A stretch of 16,688 nucleotides of DNA. Origin: JACPNK01 sp964479745 (GTDB lineage: Bacteria > Patescibacteriota > Minisyncoccia > 2-02-FULL-40-12 > IGHO2-12-FULL-4). The position numbers were made by a program, and so were the translations under genes. The notes beneath the pieces were generated by a model. It did not search any database, was not told the origin of the DNA, and saw only the letters and a program-made list of their open reading frames with translations. Positions 1 through 6,694 of the stretch are shown here, in pieces; the first letter of the stretch is position 1, and each line of letters opens with the position of its first letter. Location of the stretch: contig CAYZNJ010000011.1 in the NCBI GenBank assembly GCA_964479745.1, positions 1 to 16,688 of the forward strand, in the 5' to 3' direction.

Positions 1-14
1 AGCCCGTATTCAAA

Positions 15-1283
15 ATGCTCTTGCGAAAAAATAATGCAGGTGTATGGCTGGTTTGCTCAGTTCTAATTTTTTCGTTTTTGATTTTCAGTTTTTCCGCCTA
101 TGCCGCAGACGACATAAACCAGAAAATCTTGGATTTGCGAAAACAGATTGAAGAACTGCAAAAACAGTCGGATGAGTACCAGAAAGTTGTTTCAAACAAG
201 CAGAAAGAAGGCCAGAGCCTGAAGAGAGAAATTGACATATTAAATACCCAGATTCTAAAACTGGAAACCCAGATTAGAATTACGGGCAGTCAGATAAGTT
301 CAGCTCAGCTTACGATTACCGATCTGCGCGGCAAGATTTTTGACAAAGAAAAAACAATAAGCGGCAAAAGAGAAGTTGTCGCTGTGATTTTGAATTTGAT
401 GCAGAAAAATGACAGCGAGAATCTTCTGAATATAGTTTTAAAAAACAACCACCTTTCTGACTTCATTGCCCAAGCCAAACAGGCCGACAACCTAAACAAA
501 AGTTTGCTGGCGGCAATTACGGTTTTAAAAACCGATAAAGAAAATCTGGAAGCCGACAAGCAGGATTTGGAAGAAAAAAAACAAGAACTTGAAAAGCTGA
601 ATGATACTCAGAAAAACAAAGAAGCGGCCTTGGGAGACACTAAAGAAAATAAAGATGATTTGCTGGTCAGAACCAAAGGGCAGGAGGCGGCTTATCAAAA
701 ACTTCTTGCCGAAACGGAAGCAAAAGAGGCGCAGTTTTTTGATGAGTTAAAAAGACTGGAAGCTCAGGCTTTGGAAACAGGCGCTTTCATTGTGCATGTT
801 ACGGCTGACAAAATTCCGCCCAAAGGCAAAATCTACCAGTGGCCGGAAGAAGACTATAGGCTGACGCAGGGTTATGGCTGTACCAAATACGCCCGTTGCG
901 GACGCTCCCGCGGGCCCTACGGCGGAGCGCCTCATAACGGCGTTGATATTGCCAGCGGCTACGGTTCGGCAATCAAACCTATAGCCGGCGGCGCGATATT
1001 GGCAGGAGGCTTTAACGATGGATTCGGCAATTGGGTGGCGGTGATGCACGAAGGGGGAGTAGTGAGCGTCTATGCTCACATGCGCGCGCTGTCGGGGCTT
1101 GCCAACAACACCGATGTCTCTACCAGCGACATAATCGGCTACGAAGGCAGTACCGGCAACGCGACCGGACCCCACTTGCACCTCAGTCTTTACAAAGATT
1201 TTTTCACTTACATTAACGACAAAAACGGCCAGCTTTATTTCAATTACTTTGAAGGGTCGCTGAATCCGCTTGACTATTTGTAG
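15..1283 (+). CDS. EnvC-like murein hydrolase (activator), coiled coil plus M23/LytM domain
   Basis: Secreted protein of 422 aa acting on, or activating enzymes that act on, peptidoglycan. Residues 1-30 form a signal peptide with a hydrophobic core and an AYA|ADD cleavage site. Residues about 34-250 are a long heptad-rich coiled coil (many E, K, Q, L). The C-terminal domain (about 270-422) is M23/LytM: zinc motif H307-N-G-V-D311, H355 in VYAHM and H387-L-H389. All expected metal and catalytic residues are present, so it may be an active endopeptidase, unlike EnvC of E. coli, which is degenerate. Two cysteines (C289, C295) lie just before the zinc motif and could form a disulfide. The ATG at 15 is chosen because it gives a well-formed signal peptide; only 14 upstream bases are visible and the frame is open through them, so the 5' context is unseen. 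It ends in TAG, followed by a separate promoter for the next gene. Confidence 0.88.
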   Translation: MLLRKNNAGVWLVCSVLIFSFLIFSFSAYAADDINQKILDLRKQIEELQKQSDEYQKVVSNKQKEGQSLKREIDILNTQILKLETQIRITGSQISSAQLTITDLRGKIFDKEKTISGKREVVAVILNLMQKNDSENLLNIVLKNNHLSDFIAQAKQADNLNKSLLAAITVLKTDKENLEADKQDLEEKKQELEKLNDTQKNKEAALGDTKENKDDLLVRTKGQEAAYQKLLAETEAKEAQFFDELKRLEAQALETGAFIVHVTADKIPPKGKIYQWPEEDYRLTQGYGCTKYARCGRSRGPYGGAPHNGVDIASGYGSAIKPIAGGAILAGGFNDGFGNWVAVMHEGGVVSVYAHMRALSGLANNTDVSTSDIIGYEGSTGNATGPHLHLSLYKDFFTYINDKNGQLYFNYFEGSLNPLDYL

Positions 1284-1298
1284 GGTATTAGTTAAAAT
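1270..1298 (+). promoter_or_regulatory. sigma70-type promoter for the gene at 1334
   Basis: The -35 box TTGACT (1270-1275) is 17 bp from the -10 box TAAAAT (1293-1298), each matching consensus at 5 of 6 bases. The -35 box lies inside the last codons of the preceding M23 gene. The predicted start near 1305 gives a leader of about 29 nt that contains the GAGGAAAG ribosome-binding site. Confidence 0.6.
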
Positions 1299-1333
1299 TC
1301 TTTAGTTTGATTTGGCCTGAAAATGAGGAAAGT

Positions 1334-1615
1334 ATGTCAGATTTAAGTGTTGTTATGCGCGGTAATCACTGTTTTTTAAAATTTTACGAATTGGTAAGAA
1401 TGGACACTGATGGGCCCGAACTGATTTTGGAAAAGCTGGTTGATTTTGAAAGGCGGAATCCAAATCTTAGGATTAGCAACTGGAGGCCGGAGATACATCC
1501 AAGTTTTGGTTGGCCCTGCATTTGCTATGGTTTATGGGTTGACCATGAGCCAAGAAAAGAGGAACCCAAAGACTGTGACTTCGATGCTCTTGAAAGGGCA
1601 TTAGGCCAGGACTAA
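1334..1615 (+). CDS. small hypothetical protein (93 aa)
   Basis: Not recognised. The ATG at 1334 is chosen because GAGGAAAG sits a few bases upstream; a TTG at 1307 in the same frame would add nine residues but has no ribosome-binding site and lies at the predicted transcription start. The 93-aa product is soluble and mildly acidic, with no signal peptide or membrane segment. It is rich in aromatic and proline residues in its second half (SNWRPEIHPSFGWPCICYGLWVDHEPRKEEP) and has two closely spaced cysteines (CIC). It is an independent transcription unit with its own promoter and terminator. The stretch NPNLRISNW resembles the RISN-type insert seen in the GT2 gene at 11645-12685, but the match is too short to claim as a repeat. 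Confidence 0.6.
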   Translation: MSDLSVVMRGNHCFLKFYELVRMDTDGPELILEKLVDFERRNPNLRISNWRPEIHPSFGWPCICYGLWVDHEPRKEEPKDCDFDALERALGQD

Positions 1616-1640
1616 CCCGCATTTTGCGGGCTTTTTATTT
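1616..1640 (+). terminator. rho-independent terminator after the 93-aa gene
   Basis: CCCGC (1616-1620), a 5-nt loop, GCGGG (1626-1630) and then CTTTTTATTT. It begins right after the stop codon. Its T tract runs into the promoter of the next gene. Confidence 0.85.
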
Positions 1641-1641
1641 A

Positions 1642-1650
1642 TGCTAAAAT
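1642..1650 (+). promoter_or_regulatory. extended -10 promoter, probably giving a leaderless mRNA
   Basis: TGCTAAAAT matches an extended -10 (TGnTATAAT) with one mismatch. No good -35 is seen, because that position is occupied by the terminator hairpin. Transcription would start at about 1656-1658, exactly on the ATG at 1656, which itself has no Shine-Dalgarno sequence. Confidence 0.5.
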
Positions 1651-1655
1651 TAAGC

Positions 1656-2906
1656 ATGGTCAATGTTTTAATTCTCGGCGGGGGATTTGGCGGCGTAAGA
1701 ACCGCTTTGGAATTGGACAAAAAACTTTCCGGCAAAGAAGCAAAGGTCACCCTTGTCGATAAAAATAACTACCACCTTTTTTTGCCCGCTCTTTATGAAG
1801 TGGCTTCGGCTTTCGGCATGGCAGGCGACCGATATCAGGTTAAATTAAAAAGAACAATCGCCATACCTTATGCTGAAATTTTTGAAGATACAAAAATAAA
1901 TTTTGTCCAGTCGGAAATTTCTCAAGTGGACCTTAACAAAAAAGAGGCTGTCTCAAGCGGCGACAAAGTTTTTTCGTATGACTATTTAGTTTTAGCTCTC
2001 GGCGCCGAAACGGAAACCTTTAATATAAAAGGGGTTGAAGAGTATGCTTATAAATTTAAAACGATTGACGAAGCAGTTTTTCTTAATCAGGAAATAACCC
2101 GGGTTTATAAAGAGGCCGAGGCTGGCAAACGCCCCTTGCCGATAAAGTTTTTGATTGCCGGAGCCGGCTTTAATGGCATTGAGTTGGCGGCAGAACTGGC
2201 CTGCTGTACAGAAAACTTGAAAAAAGTTTGTAAACTGGGCAACCAATGCACCTCAATTAAATTGATTGAGGCCGGGCCGAAAATTTTGCCTATGGTTTCC
2301 GAGAGAGAAAGGGAGATTATCAGAGAACGGATTAAGTCTTTGGGCATAGAAATTCTGGAAGGCTCTGCCATTGAGGAAATAGGATCTGATTTTGCGCAGA
2401 TAAAAGGAGGGGAGAGGTTGCCGGCCGATTTTGTTATTTGGACTGCGGGTGTCAGAGCTTCTTCGTTTTTAAAAAATATAAGCGGGTTAAAATTGGATGA
2501 AAAAGGGAAAATATTGGTGAACGAATTTATGCAGGCCGAAGGACATGACGAAGTTTTTGGGGCGGGGGACAATACTGTCTTTGTAGATTCTAAAATTAAG
2601 AAACCCATTCCGGGTTTGGCTTATGTTGCGGCTGATCAGGGCAAAGTGGTTGCTGAAAATATTTTAAAAACTCTGATTGGCGAAAAGAAATTCTCATTTT
2701 ATAAGCCATTTTACAGCGTTTGGATTGCTCCGGTAGGAGGCAAATTTGCTGTGGCGCATTTGGCAAACTGGTTCACGGTCACCGGATTTTGGGGCTGGCT
2801 GATAAGAGAGGTTGTTGATTTCCGGTACCTGGCCTCAATTCTGCCTTTTTCGAAAGCGGTTTCTTTAATGTCTAAAGAAATGGATGTATTTACAAAAAAC
2901 GACTGA
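1656..2906 (+). CDS. NDH-2-like NAD(P)H dehydrogenase (FAD-dependent pyridine nucleotide-disulfide oxidoreductase family)
   Basis: Flavoprotein of 416 aa, probably a type II NADH:quinone oxidoreductase that passes electrons from NADH to a quinone or similar acceptor without pumping protons. The N-terminal FAD site is GGGFGG (residues 8-13). The NAD(P) dinucleotide fold is G169-A-G-F-N-G174. The second FAD motif is VFGAGDN (300-306). The C-terminal tail (FWGWLIREVVDFRYLASILPF) is hydrophobic/amphipathic, as in membrane-bound NDH-2. Four cysteines (C183, C184, C192, C198) lie in a stretch just after the NAD motif where family members usually have none. The start at 1656 is preferred over the ATG at 1641, because 1641 lies within the -10 box and would not be transcribed; the 1656 start also puts the FAD motif at the usual distance from the N terminus. 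The acceptor is not known from sequence. Confidence 0.85.
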   Translation: MVNVLILGGGFGGVRTALELDKKLSGKEAKVTLVDKNNYHLFLPALYEVASAFGMAGDRYQVKLKRTIAIPYAEIFEDTKINFVQSEISQVDLNKKEAVSSGDKVFSYDYLVLALGAETETFNIKGVEEYAYKFKTIDEAVFLNQEITRVYKEAEAGKRPLPIKFLIAGAGFNGIELAAELACCTENLKKVCKLGNQCTSIKLIEAGPKILPMVSEREREIIRERIKSLGIEILEGSAIEEIGSDFAQIKGGERLPADFVIWTAGVRASSFLKNISGLKLDEKGKILVNEFMQAEGHDEVFGAGDNTVFVDSKIKKPIPGLAYVAADQGKVVAENILKTLIGEKKFSFYKPFYSVWIAPVGGKFAVAHLANWFTVTGFWGWLIREVVDFRYLASILPFSKAVSLMSKEMDVFTKND

Positions 2907-2951
2907 TACTTGACGGGGTGGGGGAGTTGTGTTTTTAGATAGCACCTGTGG

Positions 2952-2996
2952 ATAACTTATTTGACAATACTTAGTAAAAGTTGTCAAATAAGTTAT
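2952..2996. repeat. perfect 16-bp inverted repeat upstream of the gene at 3012
   Basis: Arms at 2952-2967 and 2981-2996 are exact reverse complements, separated by 13 nt. Each arm contains TTGACAA/TTGTCAA, a -35-like sequence, but no good -10 follows at 16-18 bp. It ends two bases before the strong ribosome-binding site of the next gene and has no T tract, so it is not a standard terminator. It could be an operator, an mRNA hairpin or a mobile palindrome. Confidence 0.75.
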
Positions 2997-3011
2997 GGAG
3001 AGGAGGGAAGC

Positions 3012-3452
3012 ATGAAAACAAATTTTCAATTTAAAATTTTCAATTTTCAAATCTCTCTTCTACTTTTTACTTTTTATTTTCTATTTTTTACTCCTTTTGC
3101 CTGGGGCTACCCTCTTGATAACACTGACAACTCAGGCGCTTTTTCAGGCCTTGGCACTAATCAGACCAACCAAATTGGCAGTTCTCTCAACGAGCTTATT
3201 AAGAGTATTTTTGGTTACAAAACAACTGTGCCCAATATTCTGGGAATTTCTTCTTCGGATATCAATAAGTTTATACCCAAAGGCTACGGTCTTACCTTTG
3301 AAGATCTGGTGAATGTTAAAAGTTTTTCAACTAAGGATATTTCTGGCACTTTGAAAGCTGTAACTATTCTTTTCATAAAGTTAGTTGTTACAACTCTGTC
3401 AGTTACATTGGGGATTCTTAAACTGGTTTTGAGCTTGTTAACTCAAGGGTAG
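3012..3452 (+). CDS. small secreted or membrane hypothetical protein (146 aa)
   Basis: Not recognised. The ATG at 3012 is set by a strong GGAGG a few bases upstream; an in-frame TTG at 2961 would lie inside the palindrome and spoil the signal peptide. The product starts with MKTNFQFKIFNFQ, a hydrophobic core and FAWG|YPLDN, a likely signal peptide or N-terminal anchor. A polar middle follows, rich in N, S and T. The C terminus (about residues 112-144) is a strongly hydrophobic segment, AVTILFIKLVVTTLSV and onward, able to span the membrane. The two-segment plan resembles small pilin- or holin-like membrane proteins in size only; no family motif is seen. The signal peptide codons include a 22-mer that also occurs in the GT4 gene at 14667-15800. 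Confidence 0.65.
   Translation: MKTNFQFKIFNFQISLLLFTFYFLFFTPFAWGYPLDNTDNSGAFSGLGTNQTNQIGSSLNELIKSIFGYKTTVPNILGISSSDINKFIPKGYGLTFEDLVNVKSFSTKDISGTLKAVTILFIKLVVTTLSVTLGILKLVLSLLTQG
3021..3042. repeat. 22-mer AT-rich repeat, copy 1 (inside signal-peptide codons)
   Basis: Built from ATTTTCA-like units around a central TTTAAA. The same 22 bases occur without mismatch on the plus strand at 15225-15246. In both places the flanking bases extend the same ATTTTCA pattern. Here it encodes part of NFQFKIFNFQ. Confidence 0.7.
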
Positions 3453-3485
3453 CTAATTTGCGCAGTTACTATGTCGCACAACCTA

Positions 3486-3562
3486 CATTGTAAGACATAC
3501 TAAATAAGTCAAAAATATTATCCCCTATCTTTTTGTGTTTTTATTTAGTATGTCTTACAATG
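3486..3562. repeat. perfect 22-bp inverted repeat (MITE-like palindrome)
   Basis: Arms at 3486-3507 and 3541-3562 are exact reverse complements around a 33-nt AT-rich centre. Outer matches GCACAAC (3476-3482) and GTTGTGC (3570-3576) lengthen the structure. It sits in a 195-bp non-coding region (3453-3647) between convergent genes. Its length exceeds that of normal terminators and there is no T tract next to it, so a small non-autonomous mobile palindrome is a fair reading. Confidence 0.75.
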
Positions 3563-3564
3563 TG

Positions 3565-3602
3565 AAAAAGTTGTGCAACAGTAAACTATCGCACAACTTT
3601 TT
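3565..3602. terminator. bidirectional terminator between convergent genes
   Basis: AAAAAGTTGTGC (3565-3576) and GCACAACTTTTT (3591-3602) form a perfect 12-bp stem with a 14-nt loop. The A and T ends make it work in either direction. It can serve the plus-strand gene ending at 3452, and it is a backup for the minus-strand gene ending at 3648. Its left arm can also pair with GCACAAC at 3476-3482. Confidence 0.7.
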
Positions 3603-3626
3603 ACACCGACCTCACTTTTTTTCCAA

Positions 3627-3649
3627 TCAAAAAGCCGATTTCTCGGCTT
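3627..3649 (-). terminator. rho-independent terminator of the acyl-CoA ligase gene
   Basis: AAGCCGA (3632-3638), loop of 4 and TCGGCTT (3643-3649). On the minus strand the stem is followed by TTTGATT. The stop codon of the gene (3648-3650) is part of the stem. Confidence 0.75.
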
Positions 3650-5318
3650 ACAACCCATCAATTAACTTCTGAAATCTTTCCATAATTTCTTTTTTTCGGG
3701 GTTTTAGCGTCGGAGTCAGTATTAAATCTGTCTGGCTGCTTAAAACGGCCATATTGCCGATTTTCAGTAACCCCTTCCCTATCGTTCTTACTCTGGCTTT
3801 TAACATTTCATTTAGTTTCGCGAGTTCTTCTTTGTCCGAAGGTTTTTTATTCAGAAAAATCAGTGCAACTTGATATGATTTACCTTTTCCGTACACGATA
3901 ACCTCTGCTTGGGGGTCAATGTCCCTTATGTGGTCTTTGATTTCTTGCTCTAATTCATGAATGTTTTCTTCAGTTACATATTCCCCTTGCGCTGATTTGT
4001 AGCCTTCGCCCATCCTTCCCGCTATAGATATGGTTTTGTTTAAGATATTAAACCTGCCCGCATCTCCCGTATGGTACAATCGCTCCTGCAAGGGTTCTCC
4101 ATTAGGCGGGTGGGCCCCAAGCGTCTCTTTCTCAAAACATTTTTTGTCAGCTTCCGGGTTATTGTAGTAGCCAAGCATGACTGCTTTTCCTGTCACTACG
4201 ATTTCTTTACTGAAAGGTTCCAAGAAAACTTGATTGGTATCTCCTAAAACGGAGCCGTTTACAAGAAGAGGCCCGGCTGTTTCTGTCTGGCCGTATATGT
4301 CAGTTATATTTAGTCCAAGCTTGCGGAAAAATTTAATTTCGTGCCGGCTTATTTCCGAACCGGCGCTGATAGCCACTCTTGTGTGGTCAAGCCCGAGCTC
4401 TTCTTTAATTTTATTCTTAAGGAGAGACAAAGGCGCCAACCTTGCCAATGTTCCCGCGGATTTTAATTTCTCTTCAATTCCAGCTTCAATATTTATCCAA
4501 ACTTTTGGTACGCCTAAGAAAACAGTCGGTCTGGCTCTTTTTAAGACGGAAGTGAAGTTTTTCTTTAGTTCTTCTCTGTCTGTATATTCAGTGAAATATA
4601 CTGTATAGCCGCCTATCATCTGGCCGAAAAATGTGGCGATAAGTTCAGAAATATGACCCAATGTCATGTAAGACAAGATTCTGTCTCCCGGTCTGATTTT
4701 GAGGGTTTTAATTACAGCTTCAACCCTGTCTGAAATATTTCCATGTGACAACATCACCCCTTTTGGTCCGCCCGTTGTGCCCGAAGTGTATGGCATAATC
4801 AAGAGGCGGTCAGGATTCCGGATTTTATCATTGCGGTAAAGCCTGTTTACTTTTTTACTTCTGGCGATTTTTTCTCCTAACGCCAGCAGTTGTTCAATTG
4901 TTATCGTTGTATGGCCCGTGTCTTTATATTCGCTGGACAAAACCTCGCTGATAAGAGTAATCTTCGGCTGGCAATGGTCCAGAATTGCCCCCACTTTCCC
5001 CGGTTCTTTTAAAAGCATAGGATGTATTGGCACTGGCACTCCTTCAGCCAATATGATTCCGAGGAGAGCAAAAAATGACTTGGGCAAATTTGCCGGAATT
5101 ATGGCAATAAAGTTTTCTTTTTCGGGCTGGAGTTGATTTACCAAGTTCAACTCTCTAAGAGCGAGAGCGGCTTCAAATGCATGGCTGAGTATGTAATCTC
5201 TCCAGGAGTAACTTTCTCTACTGCCGTCTTTTTTGAGCAAAACCAAAGCCGGTTGCTCGTGTTTGTTAGCCCTAAGCTCCTTTTCTGTTTCAAAAAGGGT
5301 GGTTATAACATCTGCCAC
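3648..5318 (-). CDS. AMP-dependent long-chain fatty acid-CoA ligase-like enzyme
   Basis: ANL-superfamily enzyme of 556 aa, expected to activate a carboxylic acid (probably a fatty acid) with ATP to an acyl-adenylate and then to acyl-CoA. The P-loop-like A3 motif is TSGTTGGPKG (178-187), A5 is YGQTE (342-346), and A7 is HTGD (416-419). The hinge region reads GRMGEGYKSAQGEYV, and the C-terminal LTPTLKPRKKE carries the likely catalytic lysine K539, close to the form in long-chain acyl-CoA synthetases. The motifs appear intact. The N terminus shows no signal peptide. Start ATG at 5318; AGGGGGT lies about 12 nt upstream, a loose ribosome-binding site. It is a single-gene unit with its own terminator. 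The substrate is inferred; an aryl or other acid is possible. Confidence 0.85.
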   Translation of the reverse strand: MADVITTLFETEKELRANKHEQPALVLLKKDGSRESYSWRDYILSHAFEAALALRELNLVNQLQPEKENFIAIIPANLPKSFFALLGIILAEGVPVPIHPMLLKEPGKVGAILDHCQPKITLISEVLSSEYKDTGHTTITIEQLLALGEKIARSKKVNRLYRNDKIRNPDRLLIMPYTSGTTGGPKGVMLSHGNISDRVEAVIKTLKIRPGDRILSYMTLGHISELIATFFGQMIGGYTVYFTEYTDREELKKNFTSVLKRARPTVFLGVPKVWINIEAGIEEKLKSAGTLARLAPLSLLKNKIKEELGLDHTRVAISAGSEISRHEIKFFRKLGLNITDIYGQTETAGPLLVNGSVLGDTNQVFLEPFSKEIVVTGKAVMLGYYNNPEADKKCFEKETLGAHPPNGEPLQERLYHTGDAGRFNILNKTISIAGRMGEGYKSAQGEYVTEENIHELEQEIKDHIRDIDPQAEVIVYGKGKSYQVALIFLNKKPSDKEELAKLNEMLKARVRTIGKGLLKIGNMAVLSSQTDLILTPTLKPRKKEIMERFQKLIDGL

Positions 5319-5403
5319 TTCTACCCCCTGTTTTTAAAGTTCTTTGGTTCAAAGTAAAACCTTTTTAGCATTTTGTCAAAGTGTGGAAATTTTTTAATTC
5401 GGT

Positions 5404-5409
5404 TATAAT
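5404..5409 (+). promoter_or_regulatory. -10 box TATAAT upstream of the nuclease-family gene
   Basis: A perfect TATAAT 31 bp before the ATG at 5440, with a predicted leader of about 24 nt and no clear Shine-Dalgarno sequence. No good -35 is seen at 16-18 bp; TTGTCA at 5373-5378 is 25 bp away, too far. Confidence 0.45.
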
Positions 5410-5439
5410 TTACTAATATCATTCAAACAAATTCTAAAC

Positions 5440-6149
5440 ATGTTTTACCGTACTCTTGAAGATTTTAAAAAAGCCTGCGGTTATGCCATTGACGGCATTT
5501 GGTATCCGAGAGTAACTGCAATTGTGGGAATGAAAGCCAAACCCGGGCTTTACAAGTTTTACGCTGAACAAGAAAGTTTTGAAGCCGGCGAAGCAATAAA
5601 AGCCAAGTCAGCCGAAGAAGGTACGCTTGCACACGATACTGTAGAAGCGATATTGCGGGGTGAAAGTCCGATTATTCCAGAAAGCATAAAGCCGGTAATT
5701 GGGGCTTTTTTTAATTTTTTAAACAGCAACAAAGTCGAAGCTAAACTGATTGAAGAAAGGTTGATAAGCAAAAACCACCGCTACTCCGGCACAATGGATG
5801 TTTTGGCCGAAATTAATGGCCGGCTTGGGGTTTTAGATATAAAGACTTCCTATGCTATTTATCGGGACTATGGGATACAGACTTCTGCCTATGTTGAGGC
5901 TTTGTTTGAAAAAAATATAGCGCCTAGTTTCACTAGGTGGATTTTGCGTCTTGACCAGCATCAAAAATGTCTCAAATGTCCGGCAACTTTGCGCACCAAG
6001 GGGGGTAATATAAAAATCAGAAGCGAGAACGGATTTTGCAACCACCAGTGGAGCGAGACGATCGGCGAAGCCGAGTTAAAAGAATTGCCGCCTTATCAAA
6101 AAGACTTTAACGCCTTTCTGGCCTGCAAGACTCTTTGGGAATGGGAAAA
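5440..6149 (+). CDS. PD-(D/E)XK nuclease-family protein, 3' end lost in assembly gap
   Basis: The first 236 residues are visible. Core motifs fit the RecB/Cas4-like PD-(D/E)XK superfamily: G61-T-L-A-H65 followed by an acidic helix, D120 in SGTMDVL, L132-D133-I-K135-T-S and Q147-TSAY151. This is the metal-binding and catalytic set of a DNase. After the core comes C177-L-K-C180, a loop, and C200-N-H202, which looks like an inserted zinc-binding knuckle. The usual Fe-S cysteines of Cas4/AddB cannot be judged because the C terminus falls in the N gap. The reading frame that continues after the gap to 6306 is the antisense of another gene and should not be joined to this one. No cas genes or CRISPR repeats are near, so a repair or phage-type role is as likely as any. 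Substrate unknown. Confidence 0.75.
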
Positions 6150-6249
6150 NNNNNNNNNNNNNNNNNNNNNNNNNNNNNNNNNNNNNNNNNNNNNNNNNNN
6201 NNNNNNNNNNNNNNNNNNNNNNNNNNNNNNNNNNNNNNNNNNNNNNNNN
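6150..6249. other. assembly gap (100 Ns)
   Basis: Exactly 100 undetermined bases, the usual placeholder for a scaffold gap of unknown size. It hides the 3' ends of two convergent genes. Confidence 0.98.
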
Positions 6250-6527
6250 GGACACCATGAGAAATGGTACAAGTTTGAGTTTTTTGAAGCTACGACTTCG
6301 TATTGAATTTGGCCGGCAGTCTTAGTTCGACTAATGTTGGTTGCCGTTTTTTTGGATTCGAATATTTCTTCTTGTGCCGCTTGTTTTATTTCCACTCCCT
6401 CGCCCTGTTGTTTTAAAGCGTAAATTTTGCCCGCCTGAAAGGAAATGACGGAGATAAAAATAACGGCTAAACCCAAAACTATGTCTGACTGGTAGCTCTT
6501 GATTAATTGGGCAAGTTTTGATAGCAT
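6250..6527 (-). CDS. membrane-anchored protein with Ada-like Cys/His motif, 3' end lost in gap
   Basis: The first 92 residues are visible. Residues 1-15 are a short cytoplasmic tail, 16-38 a single membrane segment (IVLGLAVIFISVISFQAGKIYAL), then a charged linker. The visible end is VVASKNSNLYHFSWC. The pattern vaSKNsxxYHxxxC is typical of small extracytoplasmic domains related to the Ada metal-binding fold, often seen as the C-terminal domain of single-pass proteins in Parcubacteria; this match is from memory of the motif. The rest of the domain is in the N gap. The plus-strand frame across the same bases (ending at 6306) is only its antisense. No clear Shine-Dalgarno sequence precedes the ATG. 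Function unknown; metal binding is inferred. Confidence 0.65.
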
Positions 6528-6542
6528 AATTTATTCAATGAA

Positions 6543-6582
6543 TGGCGTCCCGACCTCAATTTTGCAAGGTTTGGGACGGCCA
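6543..6582. repeat. stem-loop in the divergent intergenic region before rpmA
   Basis: TGG + CGTCCC (6543-6551) pairs with GGGACG (6573-6578) and CCA (6580-6582) with one bulged G. An inner ACCT/AGGT stem extends it. A weak T-rich stretch follows on the plus strand. GCCC/GGGC around 6599-6611 makes a second small hairpin. The role is unclear: leader structure or palindromic repeat. Confidence 0.55.
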
Positions 6583-6694
6583 GACTTTTTCTTTCAGAAA
6601 GCCCTATTCGGGCGCAGTCCAGCTAGATTTTAACTGAACTATCTAAATAAACAATAGGCAGAATGTTAATGAGGCAAAATTGAAACGGGACGCT

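Noticed and set aside
1464..1484. RISN-type repeat copy in the 93-aa gene (NPNLRISNW)
   Set aside because: Only about eight or nine bases match the GT2 insert, which is within chance for this base composition.
1641..1655. ATG at 1641 as the start of the NDH-2-like gene
   Set aside because: It lies within the predicted -10 box and directly after a terminator T tract; the ATG at 1656 fits the promoter and the family N terminus better.
2105..2608. 167-codon minus-strand open frame
   Set aside because: It is antisense to the NDH-2-like gene and has no recognisable motif or start signal.
2947..2955. TGTGGATAA, a perfect DnaA box on the minus strand
   Set aside because: Only one exact copy is seen in the window (a one-mismatch form near 9850 is in a gene), and there is no cluster, AT-rich unwinding region or dnaA/dnaN gene, so an origin is not supported.
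3486..3562. CRISPR repeat or array
   Set aside because: There are just two inverted arms and no direct repeats with regular spacers; no cas genes are near the PD-(D/E)XK gene either.
5440..6306. A single 288-aa plus-strand gene across the N gap
   Set aside because: The part after the gap is the antisense of codons for a plausible minus-strand membrane protein, and the gap length is arbitrary, so the joined frame has no meaning.
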